Shown: positions 8,792 through 17,477 of the stretch, piece by piece
Layout of the letters: every line of letters begins with the position of its first letter
How positions within the stretch are numbered: position 1 is the stretch's first letter
From: Maribellus sediminis
GTDB lineage: Bacteria; Bacteroidota; Bacteroidia; Bacteroidales; Prolixibacteraceae
Direction of reading: 5' to 3'
DNA: 64,000 nt
Assembly: GCF_011799805.1 (NCBI RefSeq)
Contig: NZ_WXUB01000002.1
Span: 1,116,001 to 1,180,000 of the forward strand
Position numbers and translations under genes: made by a program
The notes under the pieces: model-generated
Told to the model about the DNA's origin: nothing
The model's database searches: none
Seen by the model: the letters and a program-made list of their open reading frames with translations, nothing else

Positions 8792-10384
8792 ATGAAAAAG
8801 AGAATCATTTTTACAATTTCGGTTGTGGTAGTTGCCTTAATGGCCTACCTGACAACCGCGTTTAATCCTCCACCTTCATCGTCTGCCATAAGTAGCGATT
8901 ACATTGTTCTGGCTTGGAACGATTTAGGAATGCACTGCGCCAATGCTGATTTTTCAGACATTGTGATTTTACCGCCTTACAATAATTTTAATGCGCAGGT
9001 TATTAAGCGAGGTGATGCCATTCAGGGGATTTTACCCGAGATCATCACTTCCGGTCTCGATGTTAAGTACAGTATTCCGGGAAATACCTACTCCGCCGGT
9101 AAAACAAATTTCTGGGATTACGAGGACCAGTTATTTGGTGTTGAACTCCCTGATGATATAGGACTGGCTGGCAATGGTCTTTCGGGCAAAATGGAAGTGC
9201 CGGAAGGTGAAAATTATTACCATGTTGAAGGAGTCCCGATCACTCCCTACACTGATAATGATCTGGTGAATGAGGACCCATACCAACTCGCGCTGATTGA
9301 AGTATTGCTAAATGGTGCAAATGTAACCACAACACAGAATGTCATCCCGGTTTCAAACGAGATTAACTGCTTAAGTTCAGGTTGTCATGCCAGTACACGA
9401 GACATCAGGAACCGACATTCTGATTCAAAAAACTGGCCGAAACCGGTATTGTGCGCTTCTTGTCATGCGTCAAATGGATTGGGAGCCCCTGGAAAACCCG
9501 GAGTTATGTCACTATCAGAAGCCATGCACGAAAAACATAAAGGCAAAACCAACGATTGCTACAAATGCCACCCCGGCCCTAACACCGAGTGTTTGAGAGG
9601 AGTGATGAGCAATGAACACAATATGAATTGCACAGATTGTCATGGAAGTATGGAACAAGTTGCAGCATCCATTCATGAAGGTCGTGAACCCTGGTTGGAT
9701 GAACCAAAGTGCGGATCTTGCCACGGTTCAGATTTTGCAGAAGAATCCGGGAAACTGTATAGAAACTCGAAAGGACATGGTGGACTATTCTGCACAACCT
9801 GCCACGGATCGCCTCATGCGATTGTACCTTCCAGAGAGGAAAATGACAATCTTCAGAATTACAAGCTTCAGGGATATGCAGGTACTTTAAATGATTGCAA
9901 GGTATGCCATACCACAAATCCTTCCGGTCCGGGTCCGCATGGAATTTACGCCGAAAACCAGGAGACCTCTGATGCAGATGGCGACGGATATAATACAGAT
10001 GTTGATTGCAATGATAATGATCCGCTTATTAATCCGGGCGCAATAGAAGTTCCTGATAACTGTATTGACGAGAATTGCGATGGCATAATAGAGTATTCAA
10101 CTCCTTACAACTTGAATTGTCAACCACTGAATGTTTATCCAAATCCTTTCCAAACTAACATTACGATAGAATATAGTGGTAGCTTCACGTACGCACTTTA
10201 CAAAAATTCGAGCTTGGTTTTACAATCAAGTTCAACGTACTTGGATTCATACACTGTCAACATACCTGGAAATTTCAAAGATGGCTCATACGTATTGATG
10301 GTCACGGATGAAAATACCCATACCTCGACTTCTGTTAATCTTATAAAGAAAACTGCAAGAGGAGGAAAAAACGGAAAGCACTAA
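8792..10384 (+). CDS. Secreted multihaem c-type cytochrome with MopE-like motif and T9SS tail
   Basis: The 530-residue protein begins with a signal peptide (ISVVVVALMAYLTTAF) and an N-terminal domain containing LAWNDLGMHC. Between about residues 190 and 370 there are six CXXCH haem motifs (CASCH, CYKCH, CTDCH, CGSCH, CTTCH, CKVCH) and one CLSSGCH, a CX4CH variant. Residues ~393-435 carry a MopE-like calcium/metal-binding repeat (DADGDGYNTDVDCNDNDP and a DNCIDENCDG ending). The last ~85 residues begin VYPNPFQTNITIE, the form of a T9SS type A sorting domain. I infer an extracellular or cell-surface electron carrier; the partner is unknown. A terminator follows directly. Confidence 0.88.
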   Translation: MKKRIIFTISVVVVALMAYLTTAFNPPPSSSAISSDYIVLAWNDLGMHCANADFSDIVILPPYNNFNAQVIKRGDAIQGILPEIITSGLDVKYSIPGNTYSAGKTNFWDYEDQLFGVELPDDIGLAGNGLSGKMEVPEGENYYHVEGVPITPYTDNDLVNEDPYQLALIEVLLNGANVTTTQNVIPVSNEINCLSSGCHASTRDIRNRHSDSKNWPKPVLCASCHASNGLGAPGKPGVMSLSEAMHEKHKGKTNDCYKCHPGPNTECLRGVMSNEHNMNCTDCHGSMEQVAASIHEGREPWLDEPKCGSCHGSDFAEESGKLYRNSKGHGGLFCTTCHGSPHAIVPSREENDNLQNYKLQGYAGTLNDCKVCHTTNPSGPGPHGIYAENQETSDADGDGYNTDVDCNDNDPLINPGAIEVPDNCIDENCDGIIEYSTPYNLNCQPLNVYPNPFQTNITIEYSGSFTYALYKNSSLVLQSSSTYLDSYTVNIPGNFKDGSYVLMVTDENTHTSTSVNLIKKTARGGKNGKH

Positions 10385-10397
10385 TTGTGTAGGTATA

Positions 10398-10440
10398 AGA
10401 AAAGCCCCCTCTTCATTAAAACGAAGATGGGGCTTTCTTT
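10398..10440 (+). terminator. Rho-independent terminator after the multihaem gene
   Basis: AAAGCCCC followed by TCTTC pairs with GAAGA followed by GGGGCTTT across a short AT loop, ending in TCTTTC. The stem is long and GC-rich at its base. Confidence 0.8.
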
Positions 10441-10837
10441 CGAAGAGAATTGCTCTACCCAGTTTTGGGCAAAATCCTTCAAAATCCCCTTAACACATCT
10501 ATTCACAATAGGCTTAAAGAAAGAAAACTGTCACTTACTGAACTCCTTTATTTGGGAAGAACAGAATTCGATCTCATCTTTTCTTAACGTCTCGAATTAA
10601 GCCAATCTATGCGCTGAATTCTATCATTCACTGCTTAGCATCTCGTAGAATTCCACTCAAAAATTCCATCAATAAATAAAAATACTTATTAGTATTTTAT
10701 ATTAATTCTTCGTAATTTGTATATAATCAAAAAGATAGTGTCGACGACTAAGCACAAAAAGATATTCTTGCCATCGCCTACGCTCTAAAAGTGGCCACTG
10801 CAGGAATATAGAGCTATTAATTCAAACAATAAACGTT
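10441..10837. other. Intergenic region with no gene seen
   Basis: About 400 bases between the multihaem terminator and the CHRD lipoprotein gene hold no coding frame I can support. The open frame at 10385-10600 begins inside the terminator and has no recognisable protein character. The right part is AT-rich around TATTTTATATTAATTC and TTTGTATATAATC, which may contain the promoter of the next gene. Confidence 0.45.
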
Positions 10838-11389
10838 ATGAAAAAAATTTCACTATTCATGGTGCTTATCAGCATCTTCGCATTTATAGGGTGCGAGAAG
10901 ATTGATCCGGTTCAGGAGGTTCAGGATGAGATTATAACAAAAAGTGCCAAAAAGGTATTGAACTTCAGGACTCATTTATCGGGAGAGAATGAAGTTGCTC
11001 CTGTAGAAACAATGGCTTCGGGACAAGCGATTTTCCAACTGAGTAAAGATGGAACCGAATTGTCTTACAAACTTATTGTCGACAGTATTGAGAATGTAAT
11101 GATGTCGCACATACATTTGGCACCTGCAGGACAGAACGGTCCGGTGGTTGCATGGTTGTATCCTTCATCGCCACCTCCACTGGTAATCGAGGGCTTTTAC
11201 AGCGGGATTCTGGCTCAAGGAGTTATCATGAGTTCAAATCTTGTTGGTCCGCTTGCAGGTATGACTTTACAGGATTTAGTTGATGCAATGTATGCAGGTA
11301 ATGCATATGTTAACGTGCACACCACACAAAATCGAGGTGGTGAAATTAGAGGTCAGATCAAAGGCAATATGCCACAGCCAAACAAATAA
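10838..11389 (+). CDS. CHRD domain lipoprotein
   Basis: The 183-residue protein opens with a lipoprotein signal whose lipobox is AFIGC, so it is probably anchored in an outer or inner membrane. The rest is one CHRD domain: a start like FRTHLSGENEVAPVET, the central SHIHLAPAGQNGPVVAWLY, and the end NAYVNVHTTQNRGGEIRGQI. CHRD domains are named after chordin and are found in many secreted bacterial proteins of unknown function. A strong stem-loop follows at 11421-11453. Its position after the multihaem gene does not prove a link, since each has its own terminator. Confidence 0.9.
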   Translation: MKKISLFMVLISIFAFIGCEKIDPVQEVQDEIITKSAKKVLNFRTHLSGENEVAPVETMASGQAIFQLSKDGTELSYKLIVDSIENVMMSHIHLAPAGQNGPVVAWLYPSSPPPLVIEGFYSGILAQGVIMSSNLVGPLAGMTLQDLVDAMYAGNAYVNVHTTQNRGGEIRGQIKGNMPQPNK

Positions 11390-11420
11390 TTTTGATCGAT
11401 TGGAAGAAAGTTAGATCATT

Positions 11421-11453
11421 AAGAAAGGGTTATCATAACGGTAACCCTTTCTT
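11421..11453 (+). terminator. Stem-loop terminator after the CHRD gene
   Basis: AAGAAAGGGTTA (11421-11432) pairs perfectly with TAACCCTTTCTT (11442-11453) over a 9-base loop. The following sequence is AT-rich but has no long T run. The stem is also followed by A/T on the other strand and may serve the convergent serine hydrolase gene. Confidence 0.6.
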
Positions 11454-11619
11454 AATTTATAGGTGTATTTCTCATTCCTGTACCAACAGGGATCACCACC
11501 GCTAATTCATTTTTAAGAATTCTACAAAATGCTGGAACCAATTTATTGAACAAAAGGCTTCCTGCTTAAACTGATCCTTTTTCTGTAAGGAAATACTGTG
11601 GACGACTGCGCTACTATTT

Positions 11620-13272
11620 TTATTGTTTTTCAAAGACTAAATGATGCACGCGTCCATCGTTTATCTCAAAGCCTGTTATTTCATTTTGCTCGTTTCTGAT
11701 GAAATCAATTTTTCCCATCCACCAATGTGGAGATGCAAATTGATTTTCATTAACAGGAATCAATTCAACTTTACCGTACTTTAAATGATCAAGTATTAGG
11801 GCGTTATCCTCCATAACAATTGAATAGTAAGTTTCAGTTTCATCGTTGAAGAACTTACCCTCGTATGATCGTAACTCGCTAATATCGGAAGAATATGGCT
11901 CGTATTTTACAAATTTATAGGTGCCACCTCCCAGTGTAGCATTAATGGAATTAACATCCAGAATATCAAGTGTAACCGTTCCACCAAAAACATTGAATCG
12001 GTTGTTTTCAATTATATTCAGCTTTTGCGGTTCTTCTCCCGACATCAAAAGTAAGATTGACTGCTGATCTTCCTTTAACTCAAACCGTACCCCAATACCA
12101 TCGTTTTTATAATGCCCCAGATTTGCTCTGTAATTCTCGACATTCAATACCGGAGATTCGGCAGGATTAGTCTTCGCTTCCGGTTCTTCCTTCGTTTCGG
12201 CAATCCCAAGCAATATATCTGCAATTTTTTGTGCAACAATAACCGGATTGAATGTACCGAGATTACTGAACACAACGATTCCCAGGTTTTCTTCGGGAAA
12301 TCTGCACGTGTAGGTTCTGTAACCTGCATCTGCTCCGCCATGACCTATTCTATTAAATCCTTTGTATTTTTCGATTGATAACCCAAAAGCATAGTTCAAA
12401 GTATCACCCGAATTAAGTATTCCCCGTTCCATCATTTGTTCAACAGTAGCTTTATTTCCAACTACAGGACTGTTATAATTCATCAGCCATAAGGCTTCAT
12501 CCATAACAGTGGTAAAAAGACTGGTTGCTCCAATAGTTGAGTAACTTAAAATGGCATTTTCATACGTTACACTATCTTTTTGGCTGTACGAATAGGCTCT
12601 GTTTTTTACAACCTCCTTATAATTGTCGTGGAAGTGGGTGTTGGTCATGCCGAGCGGTTTAAATATAACTGAATCGCAATATTCGCGTAGCGACACTCCG
12701 CTAACTTCCTTTACAATTTCACCCAGCAAAGTATATCCTGTATTACAGTATAGATGCTTCTCCCCGGGAGAAAAGTTTAATCGTTTTTGATTTTTTACCA
12801 GGTTAAGAATCTGATCTTGTTTGATTACATCATCAATACGAGTACCACTAATGGCCAGAAGCTGCCACTGGTCTCTCAATCCACTGGTATGATGGATAAG
12901 ATGGTTTATGGTAATCGTTTCGCCAAAATCAGGCACCCAGGGTAAGTATTTTCGTATATCATCATCAAGGGAAAGTTTTCCTTCCTGTGCCAGTAAAACA
13001 ATGCAATAATCGACATACTGTTTCGATTCTGAAGCAATATGAAAAACGGTATTTGCTGTGATCGGTACATCATATTCAAGGTTAGCCATACCAAAGCCAT
13101 TGGCTGCCAAAACACCATCTTTTACAATAGCATAGGCTGCTCCCGGAGTATGATCAGTATCCCATTCAGAAAACAGGCTATTGATACTGGCTCTTTCTTC
13201 TTCACTTATCTGTGCAAAAGCACCGGAAACACAGACCAACAAAACCAGGAGTAATACAAGAATTTTTTTCAT
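11620..13272 (-). CDS. Secreted serine hydrolase of the beta-lactamase/class C family
   Basis: The 550-residue protein starts with a signal peptide ending around SGAFAQ. The three active-site motifs of the penicillin-binding/beta-lactamase fold are present: SESK (SxxK) near residue 76, YCN (YxN) near 173, and HGG near 315. A C-terminal region of about 180 residues with beta-rich character follows, as in serine hydrolases carrying a lipocalin-like C-domain. Relatives are D-aminopeptidases, esterases and beta-lactamase-like proteins; sequence does not settle the substrate, and I would not call it a resistance gene. It is monocistronic and minus strand. Confidence 0.9.
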   Translation of the reverse strand: MKKILVLLLVLLVCVSGAFAQISEEERASINSLFSEWDTDHTPGAAYAIVKDGVLAANGFGMANLEYDVPITANTVFHIASESKQYVDYCIVLLAQEGKLSLDDDIRKYLPWVPDFGETITINHLIHHTSGLRDQWQLLAISGTRIDDVIKQDQILNLVKNQKRLNFSPGEKHLYCNTGYTLLGEIVKEVSGVSLREYCDSVIFKPLGMTNTHFHDNYKEVVKNRAYSYSQKDSVTYENAILSYSTIGATSLFTTVMDEALWLMNYNSPVVGNKATVEQMMERGILNSGDTLNYAFGLSIEKYKGFNRIGHGGADAGYRTYTCRFPEENLGIVVFSNLGTFNPVIVAQKIADILLGIAETKEEPEAKTNPAESPVLNVENYRANLGHYKNDGIGVRFELKEDQQSILLLMSGEEPQKLNIIENNRFNVFGGTVTLDILDVNSINATLGGGTYKFVKYEPYSSDISELRSYEGKFFNDETETYYSIVMEDNALILDHLKYGKVELIPVNENQFASPHWWMGKIDFIRNEQNEITGFEINDGRVHHLVFEKQ

Positions 13273-13544
13273 AAATATTGGAATAAATTTGGGCAGTTAA
13301 GTTAAGAAATAACCTCAGGAATATCAATTTCCTAATCCTTTGTATAAATGAATCTTTACGACATAGAACCCGATAAGAAAGCAAAGTTACTGTGTGTTTC
13401 ATCAGTTTAGTTTTGTGCTTAGGAAAATAGTAATTCTTCAGGGAGGCTAAAATAACCTGGAACTTATTAAAGTCATCTTCTTTAGCAGGAAACCTGAATC
13501 ATTTTAATTTTTGGAGATCGAATCTCATATAATAAAGGAAAAAC

Positions 13545-13552
13545 TAAATTTG
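13545..13552 (+). promoter_or_regulatory. Candidate -7 box for the membrane protein at 13579
   Basis: TAAATTTG matches TAnnTTTG and lies 26 bases before the ATG. No clear -33 box is seen. The rest of the 13273-13578 gap holds no gene that I can see. Confidence 0.45.
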
Positions 13553-13578
13553 CACAGAATTAGACCTGCAATAAGAAC

Positions 13579-14178
13579 ATGAAAGAATTTTCACTGATTT
13601 CGGTAAGCCTCATAACGATTCTTCTTACCATTCAATACATCAATCTGTTGATAAAACAACAAACCAAGCCGGCACTGGCCATGTGGATCATGTTTTCTGT
13701 TGCAGTTGGAATGAGTATGGTTACTTATCTTGCTGAGGGCGAATTTGGATTCCTCGACAACATTCAGAATACGGTTGATTTGTTTTATGTTGCAGCAATT
13801 ACTACTTCCATTCTTATTTTTGGCGACAAAAAATCGAAAATTTCACGGTTCGATCTTGGTTGTTTGGGAGCGGTCTTCTTAATCGTTATTTTCTGGATTT
13901 TCACTCAAAATCATCTGGTAACGAACTTTCTAATTCAGAGTATTTTGGTGATTGCTTACTTCCCGGTAATACAGAGAATGATAAAAACTAGGGAAAACAG
14001 CGAATCATTTATTATTTGGCTGGGAATGTTGATTGCACCGGCATTGTCTTTGATCTCTTCCAAAGGATTACTGGCTACAGTATATTCAGTACGTGCAATA
14101 TGTTGTATTGGGTTATTGCTGATATTTATGACATGGATTGAGATTTCAACAAGAAAACAAATTCAGTTAAACAAGTAA
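13579..14178 (+). CDS. Integral membrane protein of unknown function
   Basis: The 199-residue protein is almost entirely hydrophobic, with about six or seven short transmembrane segments separated by charged loops such as GDKKSKISRFD and KTRENSES. I do not recognise the family. It is preceded by a TAnnTTTG box and is followed by the RNA genes on the other strand. The length, ATG start and consistent membrane pattern support a real gene; no function is offered. Confidence 0.75.
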   Translation: MKEFSLISVSLITILLTIQYINLLIKQQTKPALAMWIMFSVAVGMSMVTYLAEGEFGFLDNIQNTVDLFYVAAITTSILIFGDKKSKISRFDLGCLGAVFLIVIFWIFTQNHLVTNFLIQSILVIAYFPVIQRMIKTRENSESFIIWLGMLIAPALSLISSKGLLATVYSVRAICCIGLLLIFMTWIEISTRKQIQLNK

Positions 14179-14330
14179 GATAGTGGCTTAAAAGTCAGCT
14201 TACTAATGAAAGGCGTTGCAATGGCGTATTGAAAGATTTTTCCTTGCATCATTCCTTCCGCCCCAATCGGGCAACCCCTCCCATCGTAATTAGTAAATGA
14301 ATATGTTGTGCAAATGTGGTGCAAGCAGAC

Positions 14331-14371
14331 AAAAAAAAATCGCAACCGATTAATTATCAGTTACGATTTTT
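14331..14371 (-). terminator. Terminator of the tRNA transcript
   Basis: On the minus strand AAAAATCGTAAC pairs with GTTGCGATTTTT (one T-G wobble) and is followed by a run of T residues, ten bases downstream of the tRNA-Tyr 3' end. This is a typical end for the tRNA-Thr/tRNA-Tyr transcript. Confidence 0.7.
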
Positions 14372-14380
14372 ATGGGATTG

Positions 14381-14462
14381 TGGGAAGAGCAGGATTCGAA
14401 CCTACGAAGGCTGAGCCAACAGATTTACAGTCTGCCCCGTTTGACCGCTTCGGTATCTTCCC
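14381..14462 (-). tRNA. tRNA-Tyr (GTA)
   Basis: Read on the minus strand, the acceptor GGGAAGA pairs with TCTTCCC, the discriminator is A, the anticodon loop is CTGTAAA (GTA), and the T-loop is TTCGAAT. The 82-nt length reflects the long variable arm normal for bacterial tRNA-Tyr. CCA is not encoded (CAA follows). It lies 52 bases downstream of tRNA-Thr and before a terminator. Confidence 0.95.
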
Positions 14463-14514
14463 AATATTTTGAGCCTTATAATTCCAAACCAGGTTGGAGC
14501 ATTGCGACACTTTG

Positions 14515-14588
14515 AGCCGAATCTCAGATTCGAACTGAGGACCCCGAGATTACAAATCACGTGCTCTGGCCAACTGAGCTAATTCGGC
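14515..14588 (-). tRNA. tRNA-Thr (TGT)
   Basis: On the minus strand the acceptor GCCGAAT pairs with ATTCGGC, the D-arm TAGCTCAGTTGG and the T-arm CTCAGTTCGAATCTGAG are intact, and the anticodon loop TTTGTAA carries TGT. Length is 74 nt. CCA is not encoded. It is the upstream member of a tRNA-Thr/tRNA-Tyr pair. Confidence 0.95.
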
Positions 14589-14726
14589 TTATATTGTAAC
14601 AGTTTTTTTCAGAACGTTGCTGTTTTTATCAGCGGCTGCAAAGGAAAGAATTTCTTTGATATTCGCAAAACATTTTTCCATTTTTTTTTCGCCACTAAAT
14701 AAAGAACAATTTTTAAGAGAAAAAGT

Positions 14727-14823
14727 GGGTAAGCTACCTGTGTCGCACCGCTACAACCGCCTACCCTTGCTGCCTTCCGACCCTGGGGGAATTCAGCAGG
14801 AGCTGGTCGCACAGGACTTACCC
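14727..14823 (-). ncRNA. ffs: Signal recognition particle RNA, small bacterial type
   Basis: On the minus strand the conserved Ffh-binding tip GTCGGAAGGCAGCAAGGG sits at the apex of a hairpin whose ends pair over a long distance: GGGTAAG and CCTGTGCGACC near the 5' end with GGTGCGACACAGG and CTTACCC near the 3' end. The ~97-nt length matches the 4.5S-type SRP RNA. It guides membrane-protein targeting with Ffh. It lies about 140 bases upstream of tRNA-Thr on the same strand. The ends are inferred from pairing to within a few bases. Confidence 0.9.
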
Positions 14824-15067
14824 GGCGACAAAAGTAGAAATTTTTCAATTCCCGCCAAACTATTTTTCCGCATCGGGTAATGTTCGCCGCCTGATAACGA
14901 CATATATAATTGATAGCCTGATAAAAACCGGGGTAACTTTTTGCAAAAAAATTACATCAAGCGGTCTGAAATGGTCAAATTATGCGAATAAATTAAATAT
15001 TGATCACTTGTGTTTGTTTCATGGGCATTTAGTCCGATTCATTTCCGTCATTCAATAAAAATAGAAT

Positions 15068-15075
15068 TATATTTG
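15068..15075 (+). promoter_or_regulatory. Candidate -7 box for the DUF4199-GT2 operon
   Basis: TATATTTG fits TAnnTTTG, 27 bases before the ATG at 15103. A weak TTTC sits about 22 bases further upstream in the -33 position. Confidence 0.45.
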
Positions 15076-15102
15076 TCACACCTAATCTAAAATGAAAGTG
15101 TT

Positions 15103-15630
15103 ATGGAACCAAAACCTGCATCTCTGATGAAAACATCGTTAACCTCCGGAATCTACATCGGTATTGTATTAATACTTATTTCGGTGGTGCTTTATGTAAC
15201 CAACCTCATGTTCGAAACCTGGGCACAATACATTAGTTACCCGATATTGATTGCCGGTGCTGTTTATGCCCAACTCAATTACAAAAAAAGTCTTGGTGGA
15301 GAAATGACATACGGTCAGGCATTGGGAGCCGGAGTGCTGGCCATAATTTTTGCTTCTGTTCTCTCGGCCATCTATGCATATTTATTGTATGCAGTTATCG
15401 ATCCTTCACTGATCGATCAGATTCGTATTATGACAGAACAAAAATTGATTGAACAAGGCAGAGTGCCAGAAGAACAATTGGATCAGGTACTCGAAATGAC
15501 CATGAAATTTCAGAAACCTGCGATTATGGCTGCAATGGCAATTTTTGGTGGTGCATTAATAGGACTGATCATTAGTTTAATCACAGCAATATTTACGAAG
15601 AAGAATCCGTCTGACGTGGTTCCTGAATAA
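15103..15630 (+). CDS. DUF4199 domain membrane protein
   Basis: The 175-residue protein has four hydrophobic segments and the DUF4199 layout: helix pair, a GGEMTYGQALGAG motif, a third helix, an amphipathic helix (KLIEQGRVPEEQLDQVLEMT), then a last helix before a short KKNPSD tail. Function of the family is unknown. It is followed after 18 bases by a glycosyltransferase gene, a neighbour that suggests a cell-envelope role (inference). It is paralogous to the protein at 2894-3370. Confidence 0.88.
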   Translation: MEPKPASLMKTSLTSGIYIGIVLILISVVLYVTNLMFETWAQYISYPILIAGAVYAQLNYKKSLGGEMTYGQALGAGVLAIIFASVLSAIYAYLLYAVIDPSLIDQIRIMTEQKLIEQGRVPEEQLDQVLEMTMKFQKPAIMAAMAIFGGALIGLIISLITAIFTKKNPSDVVPE

Positions 15631-15648
15631 AAAAGCAAACAAATTTTT

Positions 15649-16602
15649 ATGGATATTTCCGTAGTTGTACCCCTGTTTAACGAAGAAGAGTCGCTACCAG
15701 AATTGGCAGCATGGATAAAAAAGGTGATGGAGGAAAATAACTTTTCCTACGAGATAATGATGATCGACGATGGCAGTCGTGACAACTCGTGGAAAGTGGT
15801 GCGGCAACTTCAAAAAGAAAATCCTTTGATAAAAGGAATAAAATTCAGGCGCAACTACGGAAAATCTGCTGCTCTGTTCTGCGGTTTTGAAGCTGTTCAG
15901 GGCGACGTGGTAATTACCATGGATGCCGACCTTCAGGACAGCCCGGACGAAATACCGGAATTGTACCGTATGATAAAAAAAGACGGTTTCGACCTGGTTT
16001 CAGGCTGGAAAAAGAAACGTCACGATCCGGTACTTACCAAAAACCTGCCCAGCAAACTGTACAACTGGACCGTTCGCCGAATGACCGGTATTAAACTGCA
16101 CGACATGAACTGCGGGCTAAAAGCCTATAAAAAGAATGTAATTAAAAGCATAGAAGTTTATGGCGAAATGCACCGTTATATTCCGGTGCTGGCAAAATGG
16201 GCAGGTTACAAAAACATTGGCGAAAAAGTAGTAATACACCAGGAACGTAAGTACGGAGTAACCAAATTTGGCCTCGAACGTTTTGTACGTGGTCCGCTCG
16301 ACCTGTTATCGGTAACGTTTATTTCGCGTTTTGTAAAACGACCAATGCACTTTTTTGGCATACTTGGAGCCTTAATCTTCATCGTTGGATTTATTGCCGC
16401 CGGTTACCTTGGAGTTCAAAAACTGATTCTGTTAAACCAGGGAATCAGAGGACATTTAGTTACAGAAAGCCCTTATTTCTATATCGCACTTACCTCTATG
16501 ATTATTGGGGCACAGTTTTTTATGGGAGGCTTCCTGGGCGAGTTGGTTTCAAGAAGTTCGAGCGAGCGAAACAATTATCAAATCGAAGAAAAATCGTATT
16601 AG
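15649..16602 (+). CDS. Glycosyltransferase family 2, polyprenyl-phosphate type
   Basis: The 317-residue protein carries a GT-A domain: VVPLFNEEESLPELA at the start, IDDGSRDNSW, and the metal-binding MDADLQDSPDEIP. Two C-terminal transmembrane segments (about residues 238-260 and 280-305) match the DPM1/GtrB/ArnC type enzymes that transfer sugar from a nucleotide donor to polyprenyl phosphate at the inner membrane. The exact sugar is unknown. It lies in the same direction as DUF4199 and the next membrane protein with short spacers, so an operon is likely. Confidence 0.9.
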   Translation: MDISVVVPLFNEEESLPELAAWIKKVMEENNFSYEIMMIDDGSRDNSWKVVRQLQKENPLIKGIKFRRNYGKSAALFCGFEAVQGDVVITMDADLQDSPDEIPELYRMIKKDGFDLVSGWKKKRHDPVLTKNLPSKLYNWTVRRMTGIKLHDMNCGLKAYKKNVIKSIEVYGEMHRYIPVLAKWAGYKNIGEKVVIHQERKYGVTKFGLERFVRGPLDLLSVTFISRFVKRPMHFFGILGALIFIVGFIAAGYLGVQKLILLNQGIRGHLVTESPYFYIALTSMIIGAQFFMGGFLGELVSRSSSERNNYQIEEKSY

Positions 16603-16616
16603 ATCCACCGAATTCT

Positions 16617-17444
16617 ATGGAGCAGAAAGAAATCCGGTTCAGGAAACAACGCGATCTGGGCCAGGTAATGTCAGATTCCTTTGACTTTTTAAGACAGGAA
16701 TACAAACCGATATTGCGCATGATCGGCATTTATGTGCTGCCTTTTCTAGTGTTGTATGCCGGCGTGCAGGTCTATCTGCAGAAAAACGTACTTGTTAATA
16801 TCGACTTTTCCGATCCAGAGGCAATGATGGCAAGTATAAAACCCTTAGAAGGGAACCTGTTTATATTTTTGTTGTTCGGACTTTTCATACAGTCCTTGTT
16901 AGTGGGGACATACTTTTCTTACCTTGAAGCCTATGTAAAATTTGGCAAAGGTAATTTTCAATTGTCGGACATTTCATCACGCTTCTTTTCGAACAGTTTG
17001 ATGGCTCTGGGTGCCGGACTAATCTTTACTTTTACTTCACTTTTCGGTGCGATGCTGTGTTTTCTTCCCGGTATTTACATTGCCAATACTTTGTCGCTGA
17101 TGTTTTTTATTGTGATCTTCGAAAAACAGGGAATCGGCAATGCAGTCGGAAAATCGTGGAAGCTGGTCAACACGCAATGGTGGAATACACTTGCCCTTAA
17201 CATTTTAGGATTGATACTGTGGTATGCAGTTGGTTTGGTTTTCTCCATTCCGTCGATCATTATTGGATTTACCGGTGGATTGAATGCAGCCTTAACCGAA
17301 TCACCTGTCGACTATCCGCAGTGGTACTGGGTACTGGCTGGAATTACTTCTATCATTTCAACAGTTGCCCTGATTATTCCCTATACTTTCCAGGCTTTTC
17401 AGTATTTCAACCTCGAAATACGCGAAAATCCGGGTGAGGAATAA
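16617..17444 (+). CDS. Membrane protein of unknown function in the GT2 operon
   Basis: The 275-residue protein has a short cytoplasmic start (LGQVMSDSFDFLRQEY) and about five or six hydrophobic segments. The MFFIVIFEKQGIGNAVGKSWKLV pattern resembles the glycerophosphodiester-phosphodiesterase-associated membrane domain and related YciC-like proteins, but I cannot assign a function. It begins 14 bases after the glycosyltransferase stop and is probably cotranscribed. It converges with the SulP gene. Confidence 0.78.
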   Translation: MEQKEIRFRKQRDLGQVMSDSFDFLRQEYKPILRMIGIYVLPFLVLYAGVQVYLQKNVLVNIDFSDPEAMMASIKPLEGNLFIFLLFGLFIQSLLVGTYFSYLEAYVKFGKGNFQLSDISSRFFSNSLMALGAGLIFTFTSLFGAMLCFLPGIYIANTLSLMFFIVIFEKQGIGNAVGKSWKLVNTQWWNTLALNILGLILWYAVGLVFSIPSIIIGFTGGLNAALTESPVDYPQWYWVLAGITSIISTVALIIPYTFQAFQYFNLEIRENPGEE

Positions 17445-17477
17445 TAATTAATCAATAGCACGAAATACGAATAAAGC

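Noticed and set aside
10385-10600. Open plus-strand frame of 71 codons after the multihaem gene
   Set aside because: It begins inside the terminator hairpin, has no protein-like composition or recognised motif, and lies directly behind the stop codon.
11620-13272. Serine hydrolase considered as an antibiotic-resistance beta-lactamase
   Set aside because: The motifs fit the wide serine beta-lactamase-like fold, and the C-terminal extension is typical of peptidases and esterases, so a resistance role is not supported.
14617-14880. Open plus-strand frame of 87 codons
   Set aside because: It is antisense to the SRP RNA, whose structure explains the sequence.
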